Source: Liquidambar formosana (lineage: Eukaryota > Streptophyta > Magnoliopsida > Saxifragales > Altingiaceae). Taken from it: a DNA stretch of 64,000 bases. The notes beneath the pieces were generated by a model. That model searched no databases. It saw only the letters and a program-made list of their open reading frames with translations, and was not told where the DNA came from. Shown here one piece after another: positions 38,647-51,070 of this stretch. Each line of letters begins with the position of its first letter. Position 1 is the first letter of the stretch. Position numbers and translations under genes: made by a program. The stretch lies in contig CM077826.1 in assembly GCA_039720395.1 (NCBI GenBank), positions 27,422,430-27,486,429 of the forward strand, given 5' to 3'.

Positions 38647-39157
38647 TATATGCTATCAAGGCTACTTCTTAATAATCCAATAGTAAAATGTATATTGGCC
38701 TTGACTAAATTTGGCTTTATATACATGCCTCAGAAGACAATGAAAGGACAAAGTTTACTAATTTCGTTGTTGAGCATCCTTGTCTTGATATTGAATGAAA
38801 AGAACTTGAGTAGCATGCATTGGCTTTGCACCTTAGAAAATGTGGTTTGATTGATCAAGAATTGACCAATTCTCTGGGACTTGTGAGGTAATTGAATCAA
38901 CCAATGGTGTTAAAATCAATTTTTGAGTTAGGTTGGAGCAAAATTGTTCTAAAAATCAAGCAAAATATGAAGCATTGATTCTTAGTTTAGAAATTTTCAA
39001 AGAAATGAAGGCTGAAATAATTGAAGTTATGGGAGATTTGCAACTTGTGGTTAAACAGGTAATAGGTGAATATTAGTGTTTGAGCTCCACTTTGTTACCT
39101 TATTATCTTAGTGCTATGTATTTGAAAAGCATTTTGATTTTTTTTTTTAAATTTATT

Positions 39158-40479
39158 TATAGAATTTAGAAGAGCTTCAAGTATCATAAGGTTACCTAGC
39201 ATCCCAACTAGGTTAGCACCTCAGGCAACCCCAAATCATGTGCTATAGGTTCTATTTATTATTATTTTTCCTTAAAAAAAGAGTACAATACAGTGGAAGA
39301 GAAAAATAAAAGAACTAAGTCTGGTCTTGTTGGTTTATATACTGCTACAATCGAGCTCACAAATAATATGAGAGAAAAATGAGTGTTGAAACTCCAAAAC
39401 TAAGGTCTAAATCGATAATAAGGGAGACCATTGCATTCATATGCAATATTAGGTGCAATGAAATTTGGAATGAAATCTCACCAGCCAAATAAAACTTAAA
39501 GAAACCTCTTGGTGTGTGTTTCTACTAAATGTGGAGGTTGCTTTAGATAGGCAACAGGAATAGCATGTTTAAAACAATCTTGGTATACAATAGGTCGTTG
39601 AACTGGGTCATGGATAACCATGCATCCAAATTTTGGGATTTGCACCCTCGTTAGGCACACATCTGACACTCCCTTCATGCCCAACTAAGTCAATTTTTGG
39701 ACTCCTATCCTGTAAATCACTTGATTGAGCTCCGTCTTGTGCACACGTGCGGCCTCCCTACACCCTACCACATGATAACATATACAAGAAATGGGATACT
39801 TTATGAGCCCATTAAGAACTTTTCACTTTTCCAATGTGGGACGAGTGTTTTTAATAATATAAAGAGACAAGAGGAAAACTCTTTTAGAAAAACCTTTTGG
39901 ATTTTGAAATACTTATTTTATACTTAAAATACAACAATTACTTACGGTGCCCTATACTCTAAAGGAAGAGAAAATCTTAAGATGAGAAACTCTACAAGAA
40001 AAGAAGATTAAATTCTCAAGAGAGGAGAAAAACTCTGCCAAAATGTCTACAAGGCAGGTGTAATCTCTTATCTTCCTCTTTCAATACAAGCATAATATTA
40101 TGAATAAAAGCACAATGATATGAACATGATTGTCATGAATGATATGCATGATGCCCATCCTCTTAGGTTTTATTGTTCATAGGAAAATATCAATCTAAAA
40201 CCCTATGATTGCTTTCAAAATCCAAAATCATTATTCTCTAATCAAATCATTGTTTCATAATGCACCTTTTTTTTATAAAAGAAAAGTAATCACATAGATA
40301 TGACATTGATAATTTCCTATGAAAGTTAAACCAAACCTCATGATGAACTATGTAGGCTTTGACTCTCCTCATGAGATACGTAGGCTGCTCAAAACTTGAG
40401 CCCAAGTCCAATTTATTTATTATTACTTACTATTCTATTATTTAATGTTTCCAAGTGTAGATAACCCGTTTTGGACCAG
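39158..40479. other. Unclassified transposon-derived sequence with an LTR-A fragment
   Basis: No gene is supported. CATCCCAACTAGGTTAGCACC (from about 39200) resembles a motif at about 12178. A stretch at about 40340-40420, with GAACTATGTAGGCTTTGACT and ACGTAGGCTGCTC, matches the 3' part of solo LTR A2 in the same orientation, so a piece of that LTR family lies here. CACTTTTCCAATGTGGGACGA (39825 area) is a common LTR-type string. Confidence 0.45.
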
Positions 40480-42430
40480 CTGACATTATAAGAACCCCTT
40501 TAAGCCTAGTGATGAAGGGTGGAACTAATTGGGAATTCAATGGGTAATATTTGAAGAGTCGATGTGACCATAACCGGTTTAGAGAGAAATGTTAAGTATG
40601 AACATATTTGGAGTGCGTATGCATACTTCATTTGTGCACACGCACATTTGCTTCCCTTTGATTGTACTCATTCCTTCCCACAAAGATAGACCATTTTTCG
40701 TCCTTTTATTTGTCCCAAAATGTTTGTCCACTTTGAAAAATCAAATCATAAATTTTAGGCTAAATTGCACTTTAGGGTCCAAAGTTTGGGTCAAGTTTCA
40801 CTTTAGGGTCTAAAATTTAAATTGCTTCACTTCAGTACCAAAACTATTAGTTGAGTTGCAAATTTGGGGTCTACCATCTGATTTTATTTTATTTTTTGTA
40901 TTATCCCTACTTCACCCTTTTTATGGATTTGAAAACCCTATTTTACCCCTATCAACATCTAATAAATCCTTATATTTTGATTAGATCTAAATCACTTTGC
41001 CGTCAAATTTGTGGTTTTGTAAATGGAAAATATAGAGGTTTATTAGATGTTGATAGGGGTAATATAGAGAGAGAGAGAGAAAGAAGATAAGAAGATAAGA
41101 GTGATTCATATATGTTCAAAATAATTAAAGTTTAGTAGATGTTGATAAGAGTAAAATAAGGTTTTCAAACCCATTAAAAGGGCAAAGTAAGGATAAAACA
41201 TAAAATTTTGACGGTAGACCTCAAATTGCAATTCAACTGATAATTTGGGTACTGAATTGATACAATTTAAACTTTAGACCCTAAAGTGAAACTTAACCCA
41301 AACTTTCGACCCTAAAATGCAATTTATCCTAAATTTTATTGACTTTCCTTGGTTATATCATAAATTATTTTCAACACGAAACCCAATACCAATTTGGCAC
41401 TATTTTATATGTCTTATAGTAAAAGGATATTTTTGGAATGAAAAAGTTTAATGGGTAGAGAGTCAATGCATTAATTATTTTTCTTAATCTGCATGTTTTG
41501 TCAAAGATGGCCTATCTTTGTGTGACAGAGGGAGTATTTTCGTTTTTGGTATTCTCATTTCTTACTTTGTGAGGATGTTGCCATGTTTATAGCTACCCTA
41601 GGTCAACTAAAGATCTCCAAAAACCTTACCTACCCCCTTTAAACCCTAATCTTGCCTCTAAATATATCCTTTTAAACTTAGAAAAGGCTCTTCTTCCCAC
41701 CCCATTCTACTAACCTTGAGATTGATAGGCAAGACATTAGAGAGAGAGAAAAACCTGAAAGGAAGGATGTGACTGTGGAGGCTTGGAGGAGAAAGTTCAT
41801 CGAACCCTTCATTCTACTACCAATTAACTTGAAGGAAACAATTCTTTTTTCCATACACTTTCTCATGATTATTCCTCACTGTTTGAATATGGTATTTACA
41901 TTATATCTTTCCTACGATGCTTCTGAATCATATACTGTATGATTTCACAGACATAATTATATTCTATGTTGTCTTACGTAAAGTCAATCCTCTAGATTTT
42001 CTAGTAGGTCCATATCTATTAAATTTCATATGTTTAAGATTCATCAAGTATTTAAATCATGTATTTGCATTGTAGATTGATATATTCATCTTAGTTTGAT
42101 GCATTAGACAATGAGTAAATATGTTTGTCTTTATTCTTGTCTATGATTGTTTACTTATTTAGATTTAGCATAATCTCCTTAGATTCTTTTTTCACTTTAC
42201 TCTATGAGCATGTAGATATAGTATTATTATTATTTTTTCTCATGCATATCTATGTTGTTTAATTAACACACTTTTGTATACTTAAATTTATGTCTCTATA
42301 GATGAATGCTATAGCCTAATTTATTGACCCATGACTGATTTTAGGATTTGCAAAAGGATGTACATATGTATACACTAAAGGTGCGTACGCACTTTTTGGT
42401 TGTGTAAACGCACTTCCTGATATATAGACA
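40480..42430 (+). mobile_element. LTR fragment related to solo LTR B, + orientation, containing a MITE
   Basis: GTGCGTATGCAT (40613-40624) and the perfect palindrome GTGCGTACGCAC (42381-42392) flank a TATA-like CTCTAAATATATCC (about 41657), in the same order as the palindromes and TATA box of LTR B read on its own sense strand. Boundaries and target duplication could not be set, so the limits are approximate. Confidence 0.5.
40758..41329. mobile_element. Mutator-type MITE, 572 bp
   Basis: Terminal inverted repeats of roughly 115-140 bp: left GGCTAAATTGCACTTTAGGG, right (reverse complement) GGATAAATTGCATTTTAGGG. A perfect 9-bp duplication TAAATTTTA flanks it at 40749-40757 and 41330-41338. 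The centre also shows local inverted copies of a GTTGATAGGGGTAA-like segment. No coding capacity. Confidence 0.88.
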
Positions 42431-45400
42431 AATTAATCTCTTTTTTATGGAAGAGGAAGTGTGAACTGTTTATTGTTATTATTCTTTTATTATGTATAGT
42501 GTGATTATTTGTTTGAATACTAGCTAGGAATAAGAGTTTAGGGTTAGGGTTTAGTTGAAGCTTGAGAAGTAGAAGAAAAAAGGAAAATAGAGAGTTTGTG
42601 AAGGAAGGGCTAAAATCATACCCTCTCTCCCTTTTACTATTTTATATATATGAAAGACATACTAAGAAAAGTAACAATAATACCCTTACTATAAGGAAAA
42701 ATAAATAAAGTTACAAAAAAAAAAAGTTTTAATACTATAACACTCCCCCTCAAGCTAGAGCATATAAATAAAAAATGCCCAGCTCGGAAGGGAGCTGTTG
42801 AAATGAAGCACGAGCCAAAGGTTTCGTGACAATATCACCCAATTAAAGGTCGAAGCGAACATAAGGAGTAACAAGCTCCTTCTGTAACAATAAGTCCTGA
42901 ATAAAATGACAATTAACTTCAATATGCTTAATGTGCTTATAGAAGATAGGATTGTTGACAATGAAAATAGCAGCTTGATTATCACAATACATCTTCATGG
43001 GAATAGGAACAGCAACACCTATATCATAAAGAAGTGATTGAACCTCCATAATAACTCCAAAGCAGTATGAGCCATAACTCAATACTCAACCTCGGCACTA
43101 GAATGAGCAACAACAGCCTGTTTTTTACTATGCCAAGTAACATGATTGCTCCCAATAAAGGTACAATACGCACAGGTAGACAGATGATCAAAATGACTAC
43201 CTGCCTAATTAGCATCACTAAATCTGGTTGCAGCTAAAGAAGAAGAGGGCTTATACAATAACCCTTTCTTAGGTACACTCTTCAAGTAATGCAAAATTCA
43301 ATAAATAGCATCAAAATGAGGTTAACGGGGAGCATGCATAAACTGACTAACCAAACCAACAACATAAATAATATTAGGACATGTAATCGTAAGATAAATT
43401 AAGTTCCCAACCAACCGTAAGATAGCAACTAACATCAACAAACAATTCACCTTGTTCACCATGAAGTTCAACAGTAGCATCTATGGAAGTATCAATAGGA
43501 AGAGAAACCAAGAGGCCTGTCTCAAACAAAAGATCAAGGACATATTTCCGTTGAGAAAGAGAGATACCCTAAAAAAAAAGAGCGACCTCAATCCCAAGGA
43601 AATATCTAAGAACACCAAGATATTTGGTTTGAAAATGATTACCCAAATAAAGCTTTAAAGTCATAATACCTATAGAATCATCCCCAGAGATACTAAATTA
43701 TCCACATAAACAACCTGAACAACAGCACCAGTAGAAGAGTAACGAATAAAAACTAAATTATTAGAAGTAGAATGTTAGAAACCATACTAAAAGACAATAG
43801 CACTAAAGCAATTGAACCAAGCACAAGGTGATTATTTAAGACCATATAATGCATTTTTCAACCAATATACAAGATGCTCATGACTAGCAACAATATACCT
43901 AGGAGATTGTTTTATATACACTTTCTCATGGAGATCAAAATGAAGAAAGACATTTTTTTTATGTCTAGTTGATACAACGACCAAGATCGATTAACTACTA
44001 CAGAAAGCAAGATCCGAATAGAGTTGAGATAAGCTATGGGGGAAAACATCTCCAAGTACTCATAACCATAGGTTTAGGTGTAATCTTTAGCAACAAGTCG
44101 AGTTCTAAGGCACTTAATAGAACCATCAGGAAGATATTTGATAATGTTAACCCAACGACAACCTAGTGTTTGTTTCCTAGGTGGAAGAGATGTGAGCTCC
44201 TATGTCTGATTCTTGTGAAAGGCATTTATCTCCTCATCCATAGCTTGCTTTCAGGAGTTTCGGCCAGATGAAGATAACACCTACTGATATGAAGAGTGAA
44301 TATAAACAAAAGACAAAAAACAAGCGAAGGATTGCAAACAAAGTGAAAAACGATGATAGGATAAAAACTAAGCAATACGATGTTGAACATGTCCTTTTAC
44401 ATCTACAAAGAACGATAGGCAAATCATCAATGCTCAAAGGAGACAAACTAAGATCTGCGGACTAAGAAAATGTAGGAATAAAGTCATAAGAAATAACGTG
44501 TCTATTTTTAGATCACTGATATACCTGTAATGGAAGATGAAAAAGAGTAGAGGAACCTTGCGGAGAAGTGATCATAGGTGGAAACGTATATAGGCACTGG
44601 GTGAGTAGAAGATGAAAGAGAATCCTCCCCCTCACAATTAGAGATGAGATCAATTGAGAAAGGTCAACTGTTAGAGGTGAAAAATGAGGTAGACTAAAAA
44701 AAAGTGACATTAATAATCATATAGTACCGGCGAATCTTAGAATTGTAACAACGATAGCCCTTTTGAGTATGAGAATACCTAAGAAAAACACATTTATAAG
44801 CCTAATGAAATATTTTTCCCATGCCAGAATCAAGTACATGAACAAAGACGAAACAACCACACACACGAGGAATAAGTGAGAAAGGAAGTCGATCAATATA
44901 TAAGAACGAAAAAGGAGACTTATTATTTAAAACAATTGAAGGCATTTTATTAATGAGAAAGCTTGCAGTAAGAACAACATCACCTCAAAAGTGTTTAGGC
45001 ACATTCATATTGAACATCAAGGTAGGAGCAACATCCAATAAATGACAGTGTTTGCGTTTAGCAACACCATTCTGCTATGAAGTGTGTGCACAACTAGTTT
45101 GATGAATAATACCTCTATCTAGGAATTCATAACAGTTTGAGTATATTCTAAAGTATTATCAGATCGAAACACCTTCACACACTTATAAAATTGAACAAAA
45201 ATTTCATTATAGAATTGAAGAATAATATTTGGCAATTCGGATCGATCTTTCATTAAAAATAACCATGTTATTTGTGGATAATCATCAACAAAGATAACAA
45301 AATAATGAAATCCATTTAAAGTGGAAGTACGAGAAGAACCCCAAATATATGTGTGTGGACCAATGCAAAAGACTCAAACTCAATAATACAATCACTATTG

Positions 45401-45755
45401 GGAAAAAAACTACGGTAATGCTTTCCTAAATGATAGGCCTCACATTCTAATTTAAACACAAGACTTAATGAAGGAATAGATTTCTTGAGTTTAGCCAAAG
45501 AAAGATGACCCAAGCAAAAAAGCCACTGGAGAGGAGAGATAGCAGCAGTCAATGCGGACAAACCAAGGGAAACAGAGCCAACAGGATCCAGATAGTGTAA
45601 GCCGTTTTTCTCATGTCTCGAACTAATCGTCTTCTTGGTCTCGGGATCTTGAAAAATACAAGATGAAGGAGTGAAAATAATGTTACATTGTAAAGCTTCA
45701 GTCAACTGACTGACATAAAGCAAATTAAAAGGAAAATTAGGAACATAAAGGCTAA
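42430..45755 (-). mobile_element. Truncated Ty1/copia retrotransposon
   Basis: The 3' LTR edge is at 42742: on the minus strand it starts TGTTATAGTATTAAAAC, preceded by the polypurine tract AGGGGGAG (42743-42750). Coding remnants follow to the right. The element stops abruptly at about 45755, inside LYVPNFPFNLL of the gag-pre-integrase region, and gag, the 5' LTR and the primer site are missing. The outer LTR border near 42430 is an estimate. Confidence 0.8.
42755..45755 (-). pseudogene. Copia pol remnants (gag-pre-integrase, integrase, RT, RNase H)
   Basis: Minus strand order: the pre-integrase region at 45316-45755 (LLYVSQLTEALQCNIIF, SSRHEKNGLHYLDPVGS, SPLQWLFCLGHLSLAKLKK, LECEAYHLGKH). 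Broken integrase/RT segments follow at about 43200-45300. The RT active-site block near 43700 reads YVDN where YVDD is usual, then a frameshift before LRYFLGIEV. RNase H is at 42755-43082 (MKMYCDNQAAIFIVNNP, KHIEVNCHFIQDLL). Numerous stops and frameshifts make it non-functional. Confidence 0.8.
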
Positions 45756-46515
45756 GTGGGCACCATCACTAGCTGGCCAGTCACTAGTAGACCACTTTCT
45801 CATCGTTTTGTGCTTTAGTTACTCCTCACTTGATGTTTGTTTGATATTTGGATGTATATAGGGTCTATTTCAAGTCCAAATTCGATGATTCTTTTTGCAA
45901 AATGAACATGGTTCAATTCCTCACATAGTTGAAAATACTTGAAATTGAGTTACAATTGGTTAATTGGTCATCAACCAAGCAAAAATAGGGGTTTATATTC
46001 CAATTGCACCACATTTGAAACCAAATCTTTTAAAAAATGATTTCAAATATTAAAACACATTAATTAAGACTTAATTGATGCCAATGCGACATATAATTGT
46101 AGAAGTGGGATCATATTAAGAAGCACTTTTAAAGAAAGCTAATGACAAACCTAGCCTGTCACAAACCATCCTTAACCAAATCACATCCATAGCTTTCTAA
46201 ACTTCAAACCAAGCCTATAAATAATTTCATTAAGATCTTAGGATCATTCCGGGACAAATTTGGCGGAAATTGGAGGCCAAATGAAAGCTATACAAGTGAA
46301 ATAACCAAAATGCCCTTCAAGTCGCAAAAACTTTTGTTTTCCTTCAAAAATCACACAAATTGAATCCCAAAAAGATATCATGGACTCTTTGGGATGTGTA
46401 GAGTCTAAACGAAATGACGGATGCCAAAAAAGATGTGAAAATGCACATGTAATATTGCATAGAAGATGGAGAGGTAAGAAAGGAGGGAATGAAAATGAGG
46501 TGTCTATACCATCAC
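45756..46515 (-). mobile_element. LTR-like fragment, minus orientation
   Basis: Composition and landmarks resemble the 5' half of the solo LTR A/B families. CACCATCACTAGCTGGCCAG parallels the GTCACCC/TAGCCACC repeats of A1. Stretches about AATGCCCTTCAAGTCGCAAA resemble ATGCCCCTCAAGTCACAAA in A1. The right end AAAATGAGGTGTCTA resembles the A1 terminus AAAATGGGGTGTGACA. No TATA box or duplication was established. Confidence 0.4.
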
Positions 46516-49327
46516 CTACATTAAACTAAACGCTAAAGCTAGAAGTTTAAATTGATGCAGGGGTATGTTTACCTTAAAAATAATGGGGCACTGAAAGATG
46601 GCCATGTGGGTAGTTGATTTTGAAACAAAAGTTTTATAAAGAAAGACAAACCATTGAGGGACACATGTCGATCTATAGGGAAAATAGCGTGGGAATCCCT
46701 CTCTCCATATTGGATAATAGTTTGAAGCAGTTACAGGACGTAAAGTCTATAAAAGATGATCGAATCATTTAGAATATTTGATGAACACAACTATCTTATA
46801 GCCTTACTAATCAATTATCCTGTGATGTCATTGCTTTATGACATAGGACTTCTTGTCTTATCTTTGATAGATTATGTTTCTCTTCACATCTTACGTGCCT
46901 CTGAGTAGGTGTAGAAATTCTAGTTCGAGACAACTTCAACAATTGTATTCACCCACTGTACCGAATTGATTGGAGGTAATGCAATATGATTAATTGTGGT
47001 TATTTCAAATCATTTGAAGCCCTTTGTTCCATGCTTTGTTTCATTTTTACTTATTGCTTGAAGTTTCTTTTAATATTTTGCCTAGTAATTAAATTAATTA
47101 GAGTACCCTTCATTGAGGCATTCGAACCATTACAAACACAATTGTGTGATTTGGGTTAGATAAATTCCAACCATAACACTTTGGAAAGATGAAGTTCAAC
47201 CTTTTTTTAGTAATTATCTTAAGATTTATTTTACGCCACGCTTTTATCTTCTTTGTTTTTTTTCATTTTTTTCATCCAATTTGGTCCTTCAGCCAAGCCA
47301 CCCCCAACCAATAAAACAGGAGGGGAAAAAAAAACTTTAGATACGTAATCAAAACTCTGGCCAATTTAACATTTTATTTAATTATTTTTTCCCTAAATTG
47401 CCATAAACGGTGAGGTCGAGAGAGAAAAATTGAAGCATTTATCATCTAATTAAACTCGAAAGGAGCTAAATTCTTGAATATAAAGGAGCTAATATATACT
47501 CATCTATGAATTAGAACAGTTGGGAATTCCTAAAACTTAATTCCTCACAACCTGACACGGAGTAGATGGTGGCCTAACATATATTCAAGCTAGCTGGCGT
47601 TGCCTTACCCTTGTCCATCATTGGCTGCCTGAATGGCTTGACAGCGCTGCCTTTCACCAGTTTTGATCAAAGGAGTTTGGTGCGATTTGTGAGCAGCTAG
47701 CAGAGCTAAAGGAACCGATCGACTTCTTGCCACATATAGCCCCATTAGGTATTAATGTGGGTTATATAGGTGTGGTCTCAATCAATAACACACCGCCAAA
47801 TGTGGTATACCAAAAAGTAAGAGCACTCAAAGCACTTAAAAAATGGTCTCCAGCATCTAGGCCCATTGAAATTAACGTGAAGTAGGTGAATCTTTTGAAC
47901 ATGTACACGTCTGGGGCCACCACATGGAGCCTCCCATTTCAACAATTTTCTTCACATTTTCTCTAACATTATGTATATATGGGCTCCGCCTTTGTCCAGC
48001 ATCTATAGTTAGCCCAAAGCATCGTGGCCAAAATCTATTTAAGACCCATAGCCTAATAAATCCTTCTGATCGAGCAGGACAACTGTTCCAAATTAGCTTG
48101 AATTTAACTGAATTTTAAACCATCTAAGTTACATAATTTTACTTATACATTATTACCTTACTACGTTTCAAAGAATTTGATTGAAGACAAATGGTTGAAC
48201 TTTTTTCAACCAATCTAACTACTAGCTCTATCTTACCCTTGAGGTACCCAATTGGAACCATTATAATTTATGTTTCCAGTAATAGTGCTACTCTGTTGGG
48301 GAAAAAAAGTCTGTTCTTTTTTCAATTCTTTTTACTAGAGGCGGTACACATGATCTATGCGTCTTTATACAATATTGCAGTTATTCCTTAAAGAGAATCA
48401 TGAGTTAGAGTGGAAATGTGGATTTGAATTCAAATTAATATCACATTAGCTAGTTATAAAGTAGTAATAAGAGTGCATTTAAAATTTATATAGGGAAGTT
48501 AGTATAGAATCTATAGATATATAAGTGAAAGACCAAAGGCGCCATCCTAAACCCTTTCTAATTGTTTTAGAGGAGGTGGTGGCCGATAGTACCACGTGTA
48601 ATGCGTGTGCATACATAACACCCTAATTAACTTGAATTTATAACGTAGCCATTTGGTATTTTTCTTCCTTTCCCAAAGGAAAAGTGTCCTAAGAACCATA
48701 ACTCAAGAAAAGAGATGTATAATTGTGAATGTCAACACAGTTAAATTGTAAAATTTTGAACCGAAAATGGATGAAGAGGTTAAAATTTTGAACCACATTG
48801 GAGGAGCCGAAGCCATCATGTACATCTGTAGATGATGGGAGAAAGAAAGAATAAAAAAACAAAAAGAAAAAAAGAGAAACAACAAAAGGGAGAGGGGGAG
48901 AGGGAGAGAACAAAATAAAATAAAATAAAAAAGTTGAGTTTATTGTTTATAAATTAGGGAAAAAATAAAATGCTGAAGCCCATAATGGTTATAAAATAAG
49001 ACTAGAAAAAGCTAAATTGACATATCAATTTCCGTATGACTGGAACAGCACATAACAGAAGGGCAAGTGAGGACAAAGTAGAAAAGACTCGCACCAAAGC
49101 CATTTAAAGACGGCCACAAACCACTATCTCTCAGCCGGCTTCTCCTCTCATTTGCCACCCCCATTATGCCCTTCTAAAAACCTACCCCTCATTACTTTAT
49201 ATGCCCTCCCATGACATGACCCAATCATATCTCTCTCTCTCTCTCTCTCTCTCTCTACAACATTTCTCTATTTTTTCTCTCTCTCTAGAATTTTAACGTG
49301 TGCATTTCTGTTGGGGTAAAGTTTTTC
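46516..49327. other. Intergenic region and presumed promoter of the WRI3/WRI4-like gene
   Basis: I see no coding region. A (CT)n run at 49230-49256 followed by further CT-rich sequence up to about 49287 lies 40-100 bases before the start codon and is probably part of the 5' leader. A weak TATA-like TTTATATG lies near 49196. Elsewhere the stretch is AT-rich, with poly(A/G) tracts (about 48840-48930) and no recognised transposon. Confidence 0.45.
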
Positions 49328-51025
49328 ATGGGGAAGAAGATCTCACAAAGCCAGAAGGATGCTGCAAACACTAACAACAACGACAACAACGGCAACAGCA
49401 GCAACCACCAACCTGCTGCGGCCAAGGCCAAGCGAAAGCGCAAAAGCGTCCCACGAGACTCTCCACCGCAGCGTAGCTCAATCTACCGTGGCGTTACCAG
49501 GTTGGAATAATACGGACATACACTTTGTCTATGTCTTTCATCTTCTTCACTCCTTTGATTCTTAATTGTCTTACCCTTTTTTTTTTTTTTCTTTTTTCTT
49601 TTTTTCTGTTCTCTTTTGATATATGGGTGTTTGATCATTGTTTCAGGCATCGGTGGACGGGTCGTTATGAAGCTCATTTGTGGGATAAGCACTGCTGGAA
49701 TGAGTCACAGAACAAGAAAGGAAGACAAGGTTCAAGATCATCTCTATACTCTCTTTCTTTCTTTCTTTCTTTTTTTTATAAAAAATTCTTCATTTAATTT
49801 CGTTAATCGCTTTACTGATTGAATTTTTAATTTTTTTTTAATTATTCTTTTTGGCTCTATGGTGTTAATGATTGGTGGTGAATCCAACTAAACTACAGTG
49901 TATCTAGGTAAGTTTGGCATCATTCATTGCATTTTTCCAAGTCCTAGATCCTTTCATTTTCAATCAACTTTAGTTTACAGAAGAAAAAAAAAAGACTTTT
50001 TGTTTTCCTCTTCTAAGTTTTAACTTCCTGCTGAGGAGGCCAGGGGGAAAATGTCATAAATATGGTAAATAATTTCTTTTCCTTACTCCAGTAGATATCT
50101 TATAATTTTTTTTATTTTGTTTATTTTTTATAATGGCTTTAATAGGGGCTTACGATGACGAGGAAGCGGCAGCACACGCTTATGACTTGGCAGCATTGAA
50201 GTACTGGGGACACGCAACTATCCTTAATTTCCCAGTAAGTTTTTTCTCACCTCTCAACAAGATTTTTATGCTTTCACATTCACCTTCAATGTCCCTTTTT
50301 AAAAATAAAATAAAATAAAATAAAAATTACAAAATCCTTTAATTTATTTTGATAATAATTGTAGTTATCGACATATGAAGAAGAGCTCAAGGAAATGGAA
50401 GGTCAGTCGAAGGAAGAATATATTGGGTCTTTGAGGAGGTAAATATGAACCATTTTGGATCTTAAAATCAAGAATATATTCACGTTCCGACGATGGAAAC
50501 AGTGCTGATCGATTCGAATCATTTTGCTTTTTGATGAATTAAATTTCCAGAAAGAGTAGCGGCTTTTCTCGAGGGGTCTCGAAATATAGAGGCGTAGCAA
50601 GGTATGGAAATGAAATCATTTCACTTTGTTTGACCAAATGTCTCGAAATCATTTTCATTTTCATTTTCAATGGAAATGAAAATTTTATGATAAACGTGTT
50701 TGCTTGTCAAGAAATAGAAAACGACTTTTGAAAAATGAGTACCAGAAGGAAGAAAACTGAAAAAAAATTGAATACACGGGAAAAAGTGAAAACACGGGGC
50801 CTTTCCTAATTGAAAGAAAATGACAGAAAAGCTCTTACCAAATAAAAAAGGAAAAGAAAACGAAGGAGAAGTTGTCGTTTATAACATGATCTTTCTTAAA
50901 AACTGTTATTAGAAGGAAACCCTGGCCTGCTGTTATTCGTCTCTGTATTTGCCTCTCTCTCCCTTTAGCTGTCTCAGTCACAGAAGAAAACCTGTTTTAA
51001 GGAATAATACTATGATTCCTCTTTC

Positions 51026-51070
<45 letters not shown>

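Larger units (their letters stand above)
12536..39157 (+). mobile_element. Outermost host of the nest: decayed Ty3/gypsy retrotransposon, Tat-like, in fragments
   Basis: Four pieces remain: 12536-12857, 22449-23024, 34457-34651 and 38652-39157, about 1.6 kb in total. Removing the Reina-like insertion at 12858-22443 restores an open frame across the join, from IQEKL on the left to the bases encoding MRDEIKVARW on the right. The second piece carries a pre-RT segment (LLKEYRDFFAW) and a post-RT segment (WKDEHKKVFKAIKEYL); the RT core between them is missing. The third and fourth hold the first RNase H (FSSIEKLCLSLYFATIKLRYYL, then FIYMPQKTMKGQS). A second RNase H-like stretch follows (KYEALILSLEIFKEMKA, GDLQLVVKQVIGEY), a feature of the Tat group. 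Stops and frameshifts are frequent. The left end of this host is uncertain and no LTRs were identified. Confidence 0.6.
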
